Origin: Alcaligenaceae bacterium CGII-47 | GTDB taxonomy: Bacteria > Pseudomonadota > Gammaproteobacteria > Burkholderiales > Burkholderiaceae_B | Direction of reading: 5' to 3' | Assembly (NCBI GenBank): GCA_019166125.1 | Contig: JAHTBO010000014.1 | Coordinates: 1 to 40,988, forward strand | Length of the DNA: 40,988 nt | Shown: one piece after another, positions 16,148-23,948 of the stretch | Position numbering within the stretch: the stretch's first letter is position 1 | Layout: each line of letters starts with the position of its first letter | Program-made: the position numbers and the translations under genes | The notes under the pieces: model-generated | Told to the model about the DNA's origin: nothing | Databases searched by the model: none | Seen by the model: the letters and a program-made list of their open reading frames with translations, nothing else

Positions 16148-17359
16148 TTAAGACTTATTGGTCAGTGGGCAAGTGCTCTCGGCCAATGGGAGATAGGCCT
16201 CTTCGGCAGGCACCGTAGCCCGCAAATGCAGGTAGTCCCAAGGATATTGCGATTCCGATGGCTTCTTGACTTGCATCAGGTACATATCGTGCGCCATCAG
16301 GCCGTTTTCCCGGATTACGCCACCTTGGGCAAACATATCGTTAATCGGGGTCTCTTTCATTTTGGCCATGACTTCAGCTGCATCTGTGGTGCCGGCGGCC
16401 TTGACTGCGTTCAGGTAGGTCATGATCGACGAGTAGACACCCGCTTGATTCATCGACGGCATTTGTTGGGTTTCCTCGTAAAACCGCTTTGCGAACGCCC
16501 GCGTTTCATCGTTCAGATCCCAATACCAGCCACTTGCCAAATATAGGTCCTGAGCCGTTTCAAGGCCTAAAGCATGCACCGAATTGATAAAAACCAGGAA
16601 TCCTGCCAGTTTTTGTCCGGTGGCACCAACATTGAAGTCTTTGGCGGTCTTGATAATATTAATAACGTCGGAGCCCGAACTGGCAATGCCTATGATCTTT
16701 GCCTTGGATGCTTGAGCTTGAAGTACGAACGACGCGAAGTCCGATGCACCAAACGGATGCCGTACGCTAGTTAGGACCTTACCACCCTCGCGCTGGACCA
16801 CTTTGGTAGCCGCTTCCTCCATAGACTTGCCGAATGCATAATCGACCGTCAAAAATGCCCAAGTGTCGCCGCCTTGCTTTAGGATGGCGCTGGCCACCAC
16901 ATTGGAGAGCGCGTAGTTGTCATAGGAATAGTGAACCGTGTTGGCGTTACAAGCATCGTTAGTAAGCTCGGTCGTGCCAGAGCTGGTCACAAACGTGATA
17001 CGGTTTTTCTCTTTTGTGACGCCGGAAACTGCCAACGCTGCCGCTGAGTTCATATTGTCGGTGATCATGGTGATCCCGTCCAGATCGTACCATTCACGGG
17101 CCTTCACTGCGGCGATGTCCGGTTTATTCTGATTGTCGGCGGATACCAGCTTAATCGGCTTGCCCAGAACGTGACCACCGAAGTCTTCGATCGCCATCTT
17201 GGCAGCCACGACTGATCCCTGGCCGCCAAAGTCGGCATACATGCCGGACATGTCAGTCATGACTCCAATGCCAACCGCATTGTTAGTCGGCTGTGCATGG
17301 GCGCAGGCGACGGCAGCTGCCGCCAGGGTGATTCCAAACAGGTGTCGTTTAAGGTGCAT
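16148..17359 (-). CDS. livK: Periplasmic substrate-binding protein, Liv/Peripla_BP_6 type
   Basis: The 403-residue protein starts MHLKRHLFGITLAAAAVACAHA, a clear signal peptide with cleavage likely after AHA. The mature part follows the leucine/aromatic-acid binding-protein pattern (VMTDMSGMYADFGGQGSVVA; DNQNKPDIAAVKAREW; WAFLTVDYAFGKSMEEAA). It delivers the imported acid to a Liv-type transporter. The permeases and ATPases are not next to it but in the livGFHM operon 8 kb away, under the same palindromic operator, so the two operons probably form one importer. The ATG at 17359 follows GGAGAG. It lies 49 bp after acs2. The symbol marks the type; leucine need not be the substrate. Confidence 0.88.
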   Translation of the reverse strand: MHLKRHLFGITLAAAAVACAHAQPTNNAVGIGVMTDMSGMYADFGGQGSVVAAKMAIEDFGGHVLGKPIKLVSADNQNKPDIAAVKAREWYDLDGITMITDNMNSAAALAVSGVTKEKNRITFVTSSGTTELTNDACNANTVHYSYDNYALSNVVASAILKQGGDTWAFLTVDYAFGKSMEEAATKVVQREGGKVLTSVRHPFGASDFASFVLQAQASKAKIIGIASSGSDVINIIKTAKDFNVGATGQKLAGFLVFINSVHALGLETAQDLYLASGWYWDLNDETRAFAKRFYEETQQMPSMNQAGVYSSIMTYLNAVKAAGTTDAAEVMAKMKETPINDMFAQGGVIRENGLMAHDMYLMQVKKPSESQYPWDYLHLRATVPAEEAYLPLAESTCPLTNKS

Positions 17360-17408
17360 GTGTCTCTCCAGAGTTTTTTTGAGAATATGAGGGTGCAAAA
17401 TTTACTGA

Positions 17409-18920
17409 CTACAAAGTTGTATTGATGGACGGGCGCGGCAATACCAGTTCTCGTTTCAGGATCTTTCCGGTGGGTCCTTTCGGCAGCTCCACCATGAACT
17501 CAATCTCGGCCGGCACCTTGTATTCAGCCAGCAAATTACGGCAGTGCAGCTGCAATTCCTCGGACGAGACCACGCATCCACTTTGGACTACGACACACGC
17601 CTTGACCATTTCGCCATATTTCTCATCGGCGATCCCTATCACGGCGCATTCGGCAACCGCCCTGTGTTGATAGAGCGCCTCTTCGATTTCGACGGGATAA
17701 ATGTTGGCGCCTCCGCGGATAATCATGTCGCGCTTACGACCGACAATATAGAGATAGCCATCGGCATCGAGCCGGCCCAAGTCGCCCGTAAATACCCACC
17801 CGTCGCGCAGTGTGTCTTGAGTGGCCTGTGGGTTCTTGTAGTACCCCAGCATGATGCACGGCCCAGTCAACAGCACTTCGCCAGTACTCTCAGCAGGCAA
17901 GGCGTGGCCATGGCTGTCGATGATCCGCACGCTGCAACCGATCAAGGTGCGACCGCAAGAGTCGGGCCTGGCTTGGGGCTCGACCGAGGGGTCATAGCCG
18001 GTGATAGGCGTCCCTTCGGTTTGCCCCCAAAAGTCGTAGAGCGGCAGCCCGAAACGCTCTTGCACACGCAGCGCCAGGCTCCATGGCAGGCTTTGCCCCG
18101 ATGACAGCAAAAACCGCAGCGAGGAGGTATCGACTTGTTTGTCTTGCATCCAGTTCAGCATCATCGTGAACATGGTGGGCACACCCATAAAAACGGTAAT
18201 GCGTTCCGAACCAACCGAATGCAACACATGCTCGGGATGAAAGCGGTCCCTCAGCACTACCGTTGCGCCAACTCGGACGCAGGAAAAGCAATTTGTAATG
18301 ATGGAATAGATAAAGGAAAGCGAACCGCAGATCAGCGAACGATCATCACCGCGTAAGCGGAAGGTGTCTATTGCAATATCAGTTACCGCCAGCAAGGCTT
18401 TGTGGGAGAGCAAAACACCTTTGGGCCGGCCCGTAGTTCCCGAGGTATAGAATATGACAGCAGGTTCCTGGGGCTCACATTCGGCGAATTCAGCCTGCGG
18501 TATGCCCTGAGCCAGCAGGAGATCGAAACTATCGGGCTGTTCGTCGCCGAACACGGCGCGCAGGCGTTCGGGCACACACTGCTCGATAGACGCCAGAAGG
18601 TCCGTATCGACGAACACCAAAGATGGCTCGCTGTGCTCAACGATGTAGCCAAGTTCGGCTGCGGTCAGGGCTGGGTTGACCGGCACCACGATAGCCCCCA
18701 CTGCCAGTGAGCCTAGCATGGCCACTACCCACTCTGGCTTGTTCTTGGCCAGCAGCAAGACACGGTCGCCACGTTGCACCCCGCGTATACGCAGCGCGTG
18801 CGCCAGCTGGTGAACCTGGTTCTGAATAGTGCCGAACTCATAATCGGTCCCGTTGTAACGGAACAGTGCTTTATCGCCATAAAGGGGCGCCGACTGCAAA
18901 AGAATATGAGCTAAGTTCAT
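17409..18920 (-). CDS. Acyl-CoA synthetase (AMP-forming), copy 2
   Basis: A 503-residue ANL ligase with FYTSGTTGRPKGV, YDFWGQTEGTP, VFTGDLGRLDADGYLYIVGR and KGPTGKILKRE. Its start (ATGA overlapping the hydratase stop) and its first 512 bp match copy 1 at 10046-11530 at a constant offset of 7,390 bp with only about 12 differences. From about residue 171 onward, the region forming much of the acid-binding pocket, the proteins diverge strongly. This mosaic suggests gene conversion, or duplication followed by replacement of the 3' part. It probably activates a related but different acid, for example a later intermediate or a stereoisomer. Confidence 0.9.
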   Translation of the reverse strand: MNLAHILLQSAPLYGDKALFRYNGTDYEFGTIQNQVHQLAHALRIRGVQRGDRVLLLAKNKPEWVVAMLGSLAVGAIVVPVNPALTAAELGYIVEHSEPSLVFVDTDLLASIEQCVPERLRAVFGDEQPDSFDLLLAQGIPQAEFAECEPQEPAVIFYTSGTTGRPKGVLLSHKALLAVTDIAIDTFRLRGDDRSLICGSLSFIYSIITNCFSCVRVGATVVLRDRFHPEHVLHSVGSERITVFMGVPTMFTMMLNWMQDKQVDTSSLRFLLSSGQSLPWSLALRVQERFGLPLYDFWGQTEGTPITGYDPSVEPQARPDSCGRTLIGCSVRIIDSHGHALPAESTGEVLLTGPCIMLGYYKNPQATQDTLRDGWVFTGDLGRLDADGYLYIVGRKRDMIIRGGANIYPVEIEEALYQHRAVAECAVIGIADEKYGEMVKACVVVQSGCVVSSEELQLHCRNLLAEYKVPAEIEFMVELPKGPTGKILKRELVLPRPSINTTL

Positions 18921-19726
18921 ATCGACTCTTCCGGCTTGGCACGCAAGAAATCGGGCTGCCGACGCGCCTTGAATGCGCGGATACCTTCCGCCAACTCGTC
19001 GCCAGCAAATGCGTCGAGTCGAAGCCGTTCACTGGCTGTCGTTTCGTCATGTGCGCCGTTAAGGATGATTTCAACAATACGTTTGGATGCTGCAATCGAC
19101 CTCGGTGCGCGCTGGCACAAGGTCCTCGCGTAATCGACGGTTTCACGCTCAAGATCTGCGGCCGAAAGAATACGATCGACAATCCCCATGGCTGCCGCTT
19201 CCGACGCATCCAGCAGGCGACCGCTATATAAGAGATCGCGAGTGCGTGATGGTCCTATAAGTTGCATCAATCTGCGCGTGGAAGTCAGGCTGTAAACCAC
19301 CCCCAACTTGGACGCGGTTACACCAAATCGGCCATCGTCGCTTGCAAAGCGCAAATCGCATGCCAAGGCCAACTCCATGCCACCACCAATACAAAAACCA
19401 TGGATCATGGCGATGGTGGGTTTGCTGCACGTCCCCAGGGTCTGCTCGGCTTTACGGATAGCGTCGTGATAGTCGCGGCAGCCTTGGGAAGTCGCGAACA
19501 TGGTTTCGAATTCATTTATGTCAGCGCCAGCAGCAAAGGCATTTTCGCCCGCACCGCGCAGCACGATCACCCTGACGGATGGATCGGTATCGGCTTGCCG
19601 CACCAGATCCGGAATGGCTGTCCACATCGAGTAATTGATGGCGTTACGCTTACTCGGATTGTCGATGACCAGATAGCCAATCGCACCATCACGCTTGAAG
19701 AAGGCTGCTTTGTCAGATGCGTTCAT
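18917..19726 (-). CDS. Enoyl-CoA hydratase/isomerase (CaiD-like crotonase)
   Basis: A 269-residue crotonase. AFAAGADINEFE forms the oxyanion-hole region and GGGMELALACDLRFAS keeps the first catalytic Glu, but the second position reads FGVTASKLGVVYSLTSTRRL with no Glu where a true hydratase has one. That pattern is seen in CaiD-like and isomerase-type crotonases, so the reaction may be a dehydration, isomerisation or ring-related step rather than simple hydration. The ATG at 19726 lies 2 nt after the SDR stop; the long N-terminal extension to 19948 is out-of-frame SDR sequence and is rejected. It overlaps acs2 by 4 bp. Confidence 0.87.
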   Translation of the reverse strand: MNASDKAAFFKRDGAIGYLVIDNPSKRNAINYSMWTAIPDLVRQADTDPSVRVIVLRGAGENAFAAGADINEFETMFATSQGCRDYHDAIRKAEQTLGTCSKPTIAMIHGFCIGGGMELALACDLRFASDDGRFGVTASKLGVVYSLTSTRRLMQLIGPSRTRDLLYSGRLLDASEAAAMGIVDRILSAADLERETVDYARTLCQRAPRSIAASKRIVEIILNGAHDETTASERLRLDAFAGDELAEGIRAFKARRQPDFLRAKPEESI

Positions 19727-19728
19727 GG

Positions 19729-20496
19729 CTATCCATGCATTGTTAGACCGCCGGACACACTGATGACCTGTCCAGTCATAAAGGCAGCGTCTTCGCTTGC
19801 CAGGAAGGCGACGATACCGGGCACATCTTCGGGCTGGCCCAACCGTCCCATGGGCACCGCCTTTTGCAGGGCATCGAACACCCTCTTGCCCTGTTCCCCT
19901 TCGTCCAGAAAGGCGCGTAGCATAGGCGTGTCGGTTGGCCCAGGACAAACACAGTTCAGTCGTACTCCTTTACGCATCATTTCCCGCGCCATGGTCTTAG
20001 TGAAGGCGATCATGCCGCCCTTGCAAGCTGAGTACACGGCCTGCCCCGAGGATCCGACACGACCGGCATCGGAGGCCACGGTGACTACGGCCCCACCACC
20101 GCGCTCGCTCATGCGCTTCAATAGTGCATAGTGCATGTTCAGAGGCCCGTGCAGGTTGATCGAAACTACCTTGTTACGCAATTCCTCATCGGTATCAAGG
20201 AATCGACGGAAACGGTCCCAACCTGCATTATTGACCAGTACGTCGATGGGTCCGATCGCTCTTTCGACATTCTCGACAGCCGCTTCAACTGCTGTCAGGT
20301 CCGTGATGTCGACTGCTTCGACGTGAACAATGCCAGCCGGAGCATCAATTTCGGCTGCCACTTGATGGGCTCCATCACCGTCCACATCAAGCATGGCCAC
20401 CTTGGCCCCTTCTTCGACGAATCGGCGACAGATGGCGCCACCCATACCGCCTGCCGCTCCGGTTACCGCGATTACCTTACCTTTTAAGCCTCTCAT
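19729..20496 (-). CDS. BadH-like short-chain dehydrogenase (hydroxyacyl-CoA dehydrogenase)
   Basis: The 255-residue SDR has TGAAGGMGGAICRRF (NAD site), LVNNAGWDRF, the active site SDAGRVGSSGQAVYSACKGG with Ser and the YxxxK pair, VCPGPTDTP and a final GQVISVSGGLTMHG. Length and several unusual motifs (NNAGWD, SDA.RVGSSG.AVY.ACKGG, SVSGGLTM.G) closely match my memory of BadH, the 2-hydroxycyclohexanecarboxyl-CoA dehydrogenase of Rhodopseudomonas palustris. It would oxidise a 2-hydroxyacyl ring or 3-hydroxyacyl-CoA to the ketone. The ATG at 20496 follows TAGGAG. It lies between two crotonases, a plausible ring-opening arrangement. Identity to BadH has not been computed. Confidence 0.85.
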   Translation of the reverse strand: MRGLKGKVIAVTGAAGGMGGAICRRFVEEGAKVAMLDVDGDGAHQVAAEIDAPAGIVHVEAVDITDLTAVEAAVENVERAIGPIDVLVNNAGWDRFRRFLDTDEELRNKVVSINLHGPLNMHYALLKRMSERGGGAVVTVASDAGRVGSSGQAVYSACKGGMIAFTKTMAREMMRKGVRLNCVCPGPTDTPMLRAFLDEGEQGKRVFDALQKAVPMGRLGQPEDVPGIVAFLASEDAAFMTGQVISVSGGLTMHG

Positions 20497-20515
20497 GATT
20501 GCTAAACTCCTAGTT

Positions 20516-21331
20516 CTACAGTGGGCTGGAAGGATCGAACTGCGCGGGCCGCTTTTCGCGGAAGCTTCTGATGCCCTCCTGTACGTCCGGCCCTTTCCAA
20601 CCCATCCATTCCAAAGCCAGCGATGCATCGAAAATTGGGCCGGCTTGCCGCAACCAATTGTTAAGCGCGTACTTGGTGAATCGGACTGCGCTCGGTGCCA
20701 AGCTGGCCAGACGCAAAGCCACTTCCTCGGCCTTTTGCTGTAATTCCGACTCGTCTACCGCCATGGATACCAGCCCGATTCGCTCAGCCTCTGCGCCTGA
20801 AAGAGTTTCGCAACTTAGTAGGTAATACTTGGCTTTTGCCATGCCACATAGCAAGGGCCAAATGATGGCGGAATGATCGCCTGCCGCCACTCCAAGCTTG
20901 GTATGGCCGTCGATGATGCGCGCGTTGTTCGCCACGATGGACACGTCCGCCAGAATGCCAGCGGCCAGACCTGCGCCCACTGCGGCACCATGAATAGCTG
21001 AAACTATCGGCTTCGAGCAATTGATCACGTTATAGACAATGTCACGCGCCTCTTTCCAACCAGTAAGGTGGTAATCCTCCTCGTTAGTCAGCGCCTCGCA
21101 CATTTCCATGTCTCCGCCTGCGGAGAACGCTTTACCTGCTCCTCTGAGGATGACCGCACAAACTCTCTGATCCGAGTCTATATCCCGCCAAACCTCGGCC
21201 AGCTCACGGTGCATGGTGCGGTCCGCAGCATTCATGCGCTCGGGCCGGTTCATGGTGACGCGTAGAACGTGTTCAGCCGGCCAATCAAATACTAAGCGTT
21301 CATACTTGTCGTAACGTGAATCGAAACTCAT
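20516..21331 (-). CDS. Crotonase-family protein without catalytic glutamates
   Basis: A 271-residue crotonase fold with AFSAGGDMEMCE and GAAVGAGLAAGILADVSIV, followed by a segment reading GHTKLGVAAGDHSAIIWPLL. Neither catalytic Glu of hydratases is present, and an Asp-His stands in the second region. Crotonases of this kind include hydrolases, decarboxylases and C-C bond cleaving enzymes. A ring-cleaving ketoacyl-CoA hydrolase, the role BadI plays next to BadH, is a possibility, although its motifs do not simply match BadI or MenB. It is second in the operon, 20 bp before the SDR gene. Confidence 0.82.
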   Translation of the reverse strand: MSFDSRYDKYERLVFDWPAEHVLRVTMNRPERMNAADRTMHRELAEVWRDIDSDQRVCAVILRGAGKAFSAGGDMEMCEALTNEEDYHLTGWKEARDIVYNVINCSKPIVSAIHGAAVGAGLAAGILADVSIVANNARIIDGHTKLGVAAGDHSAIIWPLLCGMAKAKYYLLSCETLSGAEAERIGLVSMAVDESELQQKAEEVALRLASLAPSAVRFTKYALNNWLRQAGPIFDASLALEWMGWKGPDVQEGIRSFREKRPAQFDPSSPL

Positions 21332-21460
21332 TGTTGCTGTCCTTCTCGATACAAATGGGATAAGGAAGAGTGTTAGAAGCTGTTAGGTCGTGCCATGCTG
21401 CAGTCGGTTTGTCGCTGTGTTCTACAGGGTCAAGTTCGAGCCCGCCACGACTTGGCTATC

Positions 21461-22552
21461 CTATGCATATGCAGGACTCGGCTTGCAGCCAGGCGCCTGT
21501 CTAAAAATCTGTGCCAATGGAACAGGCAAAGCTCGCATGCTGTGCGCACCGCTGGAGACCTCCGAGTCAAATAGGCCACGGGCGCAGAAGTGCGGATCGA
21601 CCATAGCCTCATCAATAGTGGCTACGATGCTGCAACAGACATCTTTCTGTCCAAAGATCTCGCGCCACTCATCGCTGTTACGCCCGGCTATGATCTGCTT
21701 GATCGCAGCTATCGCGCGCTCAGGCGTCGCCTCATCGTCGCGCAACTCAAGGGGAAGGCCTATTGCTTCGCAAAAGTTATCCCAAAATACTTGCTCCATC
21801 GGCGCCGCGGCTATGAATCGACCGTCCGCAGTCGGATAGATCTGATATCGTGGCGACCCTCCGGTGTTCAGTTCACCCCCCGGTTTCGGGCGACGTCCCT
21901 GGGCGGCAAGGGCAAGCGCGGTATATTGCCAAGCGAAAATGTTGTCAGACATCGAAATGTCCAGCTTCGCCCCCACGCCAGTCGCCTCGGCATGGCGTAG
22001 CGCGAGCAAGATATTGAAGACCGCAGGCAGGGCCCCACCCCCTATGTCAGCAATCAAACCCGGTGGCAGGACCGGTCGTCCTGCGGCGTCGCATGACAGA
22101 GAAAGCATGCCAGTCTCCGCCAGATAGTTAAGATCGTGGCCGGCCGATAATTTCTTCGGGCCCGTCTGACCATAGCCAGTGATTGAACAGTAAACCAGGT
22201 CCGGCCTGACCTCACGCATTGCCTCGTAACCCAGGCCGAGTCGATCCATAACCCCCGGTCGAAATTGCTCGATAACGACGTCAAATTCCGCTGCCATCTG
22301 CAGAACGCGAGCCTTTTCGCCAGGATTCTTTAGATCCACGGTAACGCTCTGCTTGCCTCGATTAAGCAACGCAAAGCACCCGCTGTCAGCACCGAACTGC
22401 GGTTCGAAGCGGCGCATATCGTCGCCGCCTCCAGGACGTTCGATTTTGACTACAGATGCACCTGCTTCGGCCATTATCAGACTGGCTAGCGGCCCAGGAA
22501 GCAATGTAGAAAAATCGAGAACCTTAATCCCCTCTAACGGCTGAATGTTCAT
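21461..22552 (-). CDS. Alpha-methylacyl-CoA racemase-like CoA-transferase family III protein
   Basis: The protein has 363 residues and belongs to the CaiB/BaiF family. It opens LEGIKVLDFSTLLPGPLASL and has SITGYGQTGPKKLSAGHDLNYLAETG near residue 115 and ADIGGGALPAVFNILLALRH near residue 150. The GHD-NY pattern and the Asp before GGG match the catalytic His/Asp pair of alpha-methylacyl-CoA racemase rather than the Asp-centred site of formyl-CoA transferases. It would invert the configuration at C2 of a branched acyl-CoA, so that a stereospecific dehydrogenase can act. The ATG at 22552 is used; a GTG at 22582 in the same frame is possible. It is the first gene of the operon controlled by site 3. 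Confidence 0.83.
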   Translation of the reverse strand: MNIQPLEGIKVLDFSTLLPGPLASLIMAEAGASVVKIERPGGGDDMRRFEPQFGADSGCFALLNRGKQSVTVDLKNPGEKARVLQMAAEFDVVIEQFRPGVMDRLGLGYEAMREVRPDLVYCSITGYGQTGPKKLSAGHDLNYLAETGMLSLSCDAAGRPVLPPGLIADIGGGALPAVFNILLALRHAEATGVGAKLDISMSDNIFAWQYTALALAAQGRRPKPGGELNTGGSPRYQIYPTADGRFIAAAPMEQVFWDNFCEAIGLPLELRDDEATPERAIAAIKQIIAGRNSDEWREIFGQKDVCCSIVATIDEAMVDPHFCARGLFDSEVSSGAHSMRALPVPLAQIFRQAPGCKPSPAYA

Positions 22553-22620
22553 ATAGGAGCCATGTTCAATGCAGAGTTGCACAACAGTGCAGTGATGCTG
22601 ATGGTGGTTTTCATGAGCTC

Positions 22621-22649
22621 ATTATTGCCGCAGGTTTTTCTCCTGTCAA
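22621..22649 (-). promoter_or_regulatory. Sigma-70 promoter of the racemase operon
   Basis: On the minus strand, TTGACA (complement of 22644-22649) and AATAAT (complement of 22621-22626) are separated by exactly 17 bp. The transcript would start about 60 bp before the racemase ATG. The -35 box and the 9 bases beyond it are identical to those of the promoter at 11647-11675. Confidence 0.75.
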
Positions 22650-22654
22650 GAAAA

Positions 22655-22677
22655 ATGAACAATGACTCATGAATCAC
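22655..22677. promoter_or_regulatory. 23-bp palindromic operator, site 3
   Basis: The site has the form ATGA-N3-ATGA-N-TCAT-N3-TCAC, one base from the perfect pattern. It starts 6 bp upstream of the -35 box of the racemase promoter, the same distance as at site 1. This places the racemase-to-quinone-oxidoreductase operon in the same predicted regulon. Confidence 0.75.
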
Positions 22678-22806
22678 TTAGTGGATCTGGCCTGGTTATA
22701 GAAATGGAAAATTCATGGTTTTCACTTGCATGTACCGTCTTGACCCATCATCACGCGAAGATGGGCTCAAGGCCAGCTCCGAGGCCTTCGAGCGGGCCGC
22801 GGCGTG

Positions 22807-22861
22807 AGACCACCACGGGCTGCTTGATGGCTTTTGAAAATTCGTCGGCAAACAGTCGCGC
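22807..22861 (-). pseudogene. Possible remnant of a Bug/TctC binding-protein gene
   Basis: On the minus strand a short stretch reads RLFADEFSKAIKQPVVV, like the region before the VENRPGA motif of Bug-type tripartite tricarboxylate receptors, but the frame is lost on both sides. The rest of 22678-22954 holds no other recognisable feature. The match is short and may be chance. Confidence 0.25.
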
Positions 22862-22954
22862 GCGACCCCTATATGTTCACGGGGAAGCCAGCGTTTGATC
22901 CATGCTTTTTTCTAGGAGCCCGGTCTTCGGATTTTGCGAAAACGGAGTTTCCGT

Positions 22955-23821
22955 TTAGAGGTCAGCCCATACCGTCTTTATCAAGTCCGCCACGTCGTTG
23001 ACGATCTGATGGCGTTTGTCGCGCGTTGTCCCTCGGACCAATTGGGTTCCTATCTTGGGCAACGGGGGAAAGCCGTCCTTCCTGGTCAGCACACGCCACA
23101 CCGGCGAAACATTGCGCAAAAACAGAACAGCCACCACTTGATGCGACAGCAACGCTGCCCGGACGCCGGAAAAACTGGGGCTGCTGACCACGATACGCGC
23201 CCGTTTACCAGTGCTCTCAAGCCGCTCTATGGCTCGTCTGCGGAAGACGTCGCCAGTGTGGAATATTGCAACGGGTACGTTTTCACGCTTGTACACGTTG
23301 CTGAGTTGTGAGCATGCCCAAACCGGAGCTTCACGCCTAAGAAGTGTGCCGCTAGCGGGCCCTTCGCCTTCTGTCACGATCGCCAGGTCAAGATGACCCT
23401 CCGCAAGCAAGGTATGCAGGCGGCGGGAGGGCTCGCAAAATACCTTTATGTGCAAGGACGGATGCTCGGTTAAGCAGCGTGAGATGACTTCCGGTAAGTA
23501 GGACGCGGCGATGTCGTCGGTTGTTCCAATGGTGATCTCCCCAGCACTTTCCTGCCCATTGAAAGCGTTCATTGCCTCTTCATATGATTGAATGATGCGT
23601 CTTGCGTGGTCATAAAAGAGCTCGCCCTTGGCGGTCAGGCGCGCCCGGCGTACCGACCGGTCTATCAGTGTGCTGCCCACGGTTTCTTCAAGTCGGCGGA
23701 TTTGCATGCTGACTGCCGCCTGCGTTCGGTGCACGCGATTGGCGGCGCCGGTGAAGCTTCCGGTTTCAACGACGGCTACGAACGTCTGAAGCAAAGCGGG
23801 GTCTGGAGTTATCACGATCAT
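22955..23821 (-). CDS. LysR-family transcriptional regulator
   Basis: A 288-residue LysR protein with a winged helix-turn-helix near residues 5-65 (LLQTFVAVVETGSFTGAANR, then THR-containing recognition helix and SMQIRRLEETVGS) and a periplasmic-binding-like effector domain (ITIGTTDDIAASYLPEVI). It is transcribed divergently from the M24 hydrolase gene, 127 bp away, and probably controls that gene and the binding protein after it. ATG 23821 is chosen; a GTG at 23857 would add 12 residues, and neither has a strong ribosome site. The relation to the acyl-CoA island on its other side is unknown. Confidence 0.88.
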   Translation of the reverse strand: MIVITPDPALLQTFVAVVETGSFTGAANRVHRTQAAVSMQIRRLEETVGSTLIDRSVRRARLTAKGELFYDHARRIIQSYEEAMNAFNGQESAGEITIGTTDDIAASYLPEVISRCLTEHPSLHIKVFCEPSRRLHTLLAEGHLDLAIVTEGEGPASGTLLRREAPVWACSQLSNVYKRENVPVAIFHTGDVFRRRAIERLESTGKRARIVVSSPSFSGVRAALLSHQVVAVLFLRNVSPVWRVLTRKDGFPPLPKIGTQLVRGTTRDKRHQIVNDVADLIKTVWADL

Positions 23822-23948
23822 AAATAATATTGATGAACTTCGTTTAATTATATTCACTTGTGATGGAAGATGTCTGTTCGTATCATGAATCGTCTTTTTA
23901 CATGCAGCGCATCAGCGAGCAATCACGGATACCTACGAGGAACCAGAG

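Noticed and set aside
19727..19948. N-terminal extension of the second crotonase up to 19948
   Set aside because: The extra 74 residues are an out-of-frame reading of the SDR gene; the ATG at 19726, 2 nt after the SDR stop, fits the family length.
22612..22622. ATGA-GC-TCAT palindrome as a fourth operator copy
   Set aside because: The central spacer is two bases and the outer half sites are missing, so it does not share the 23-bp architecture.
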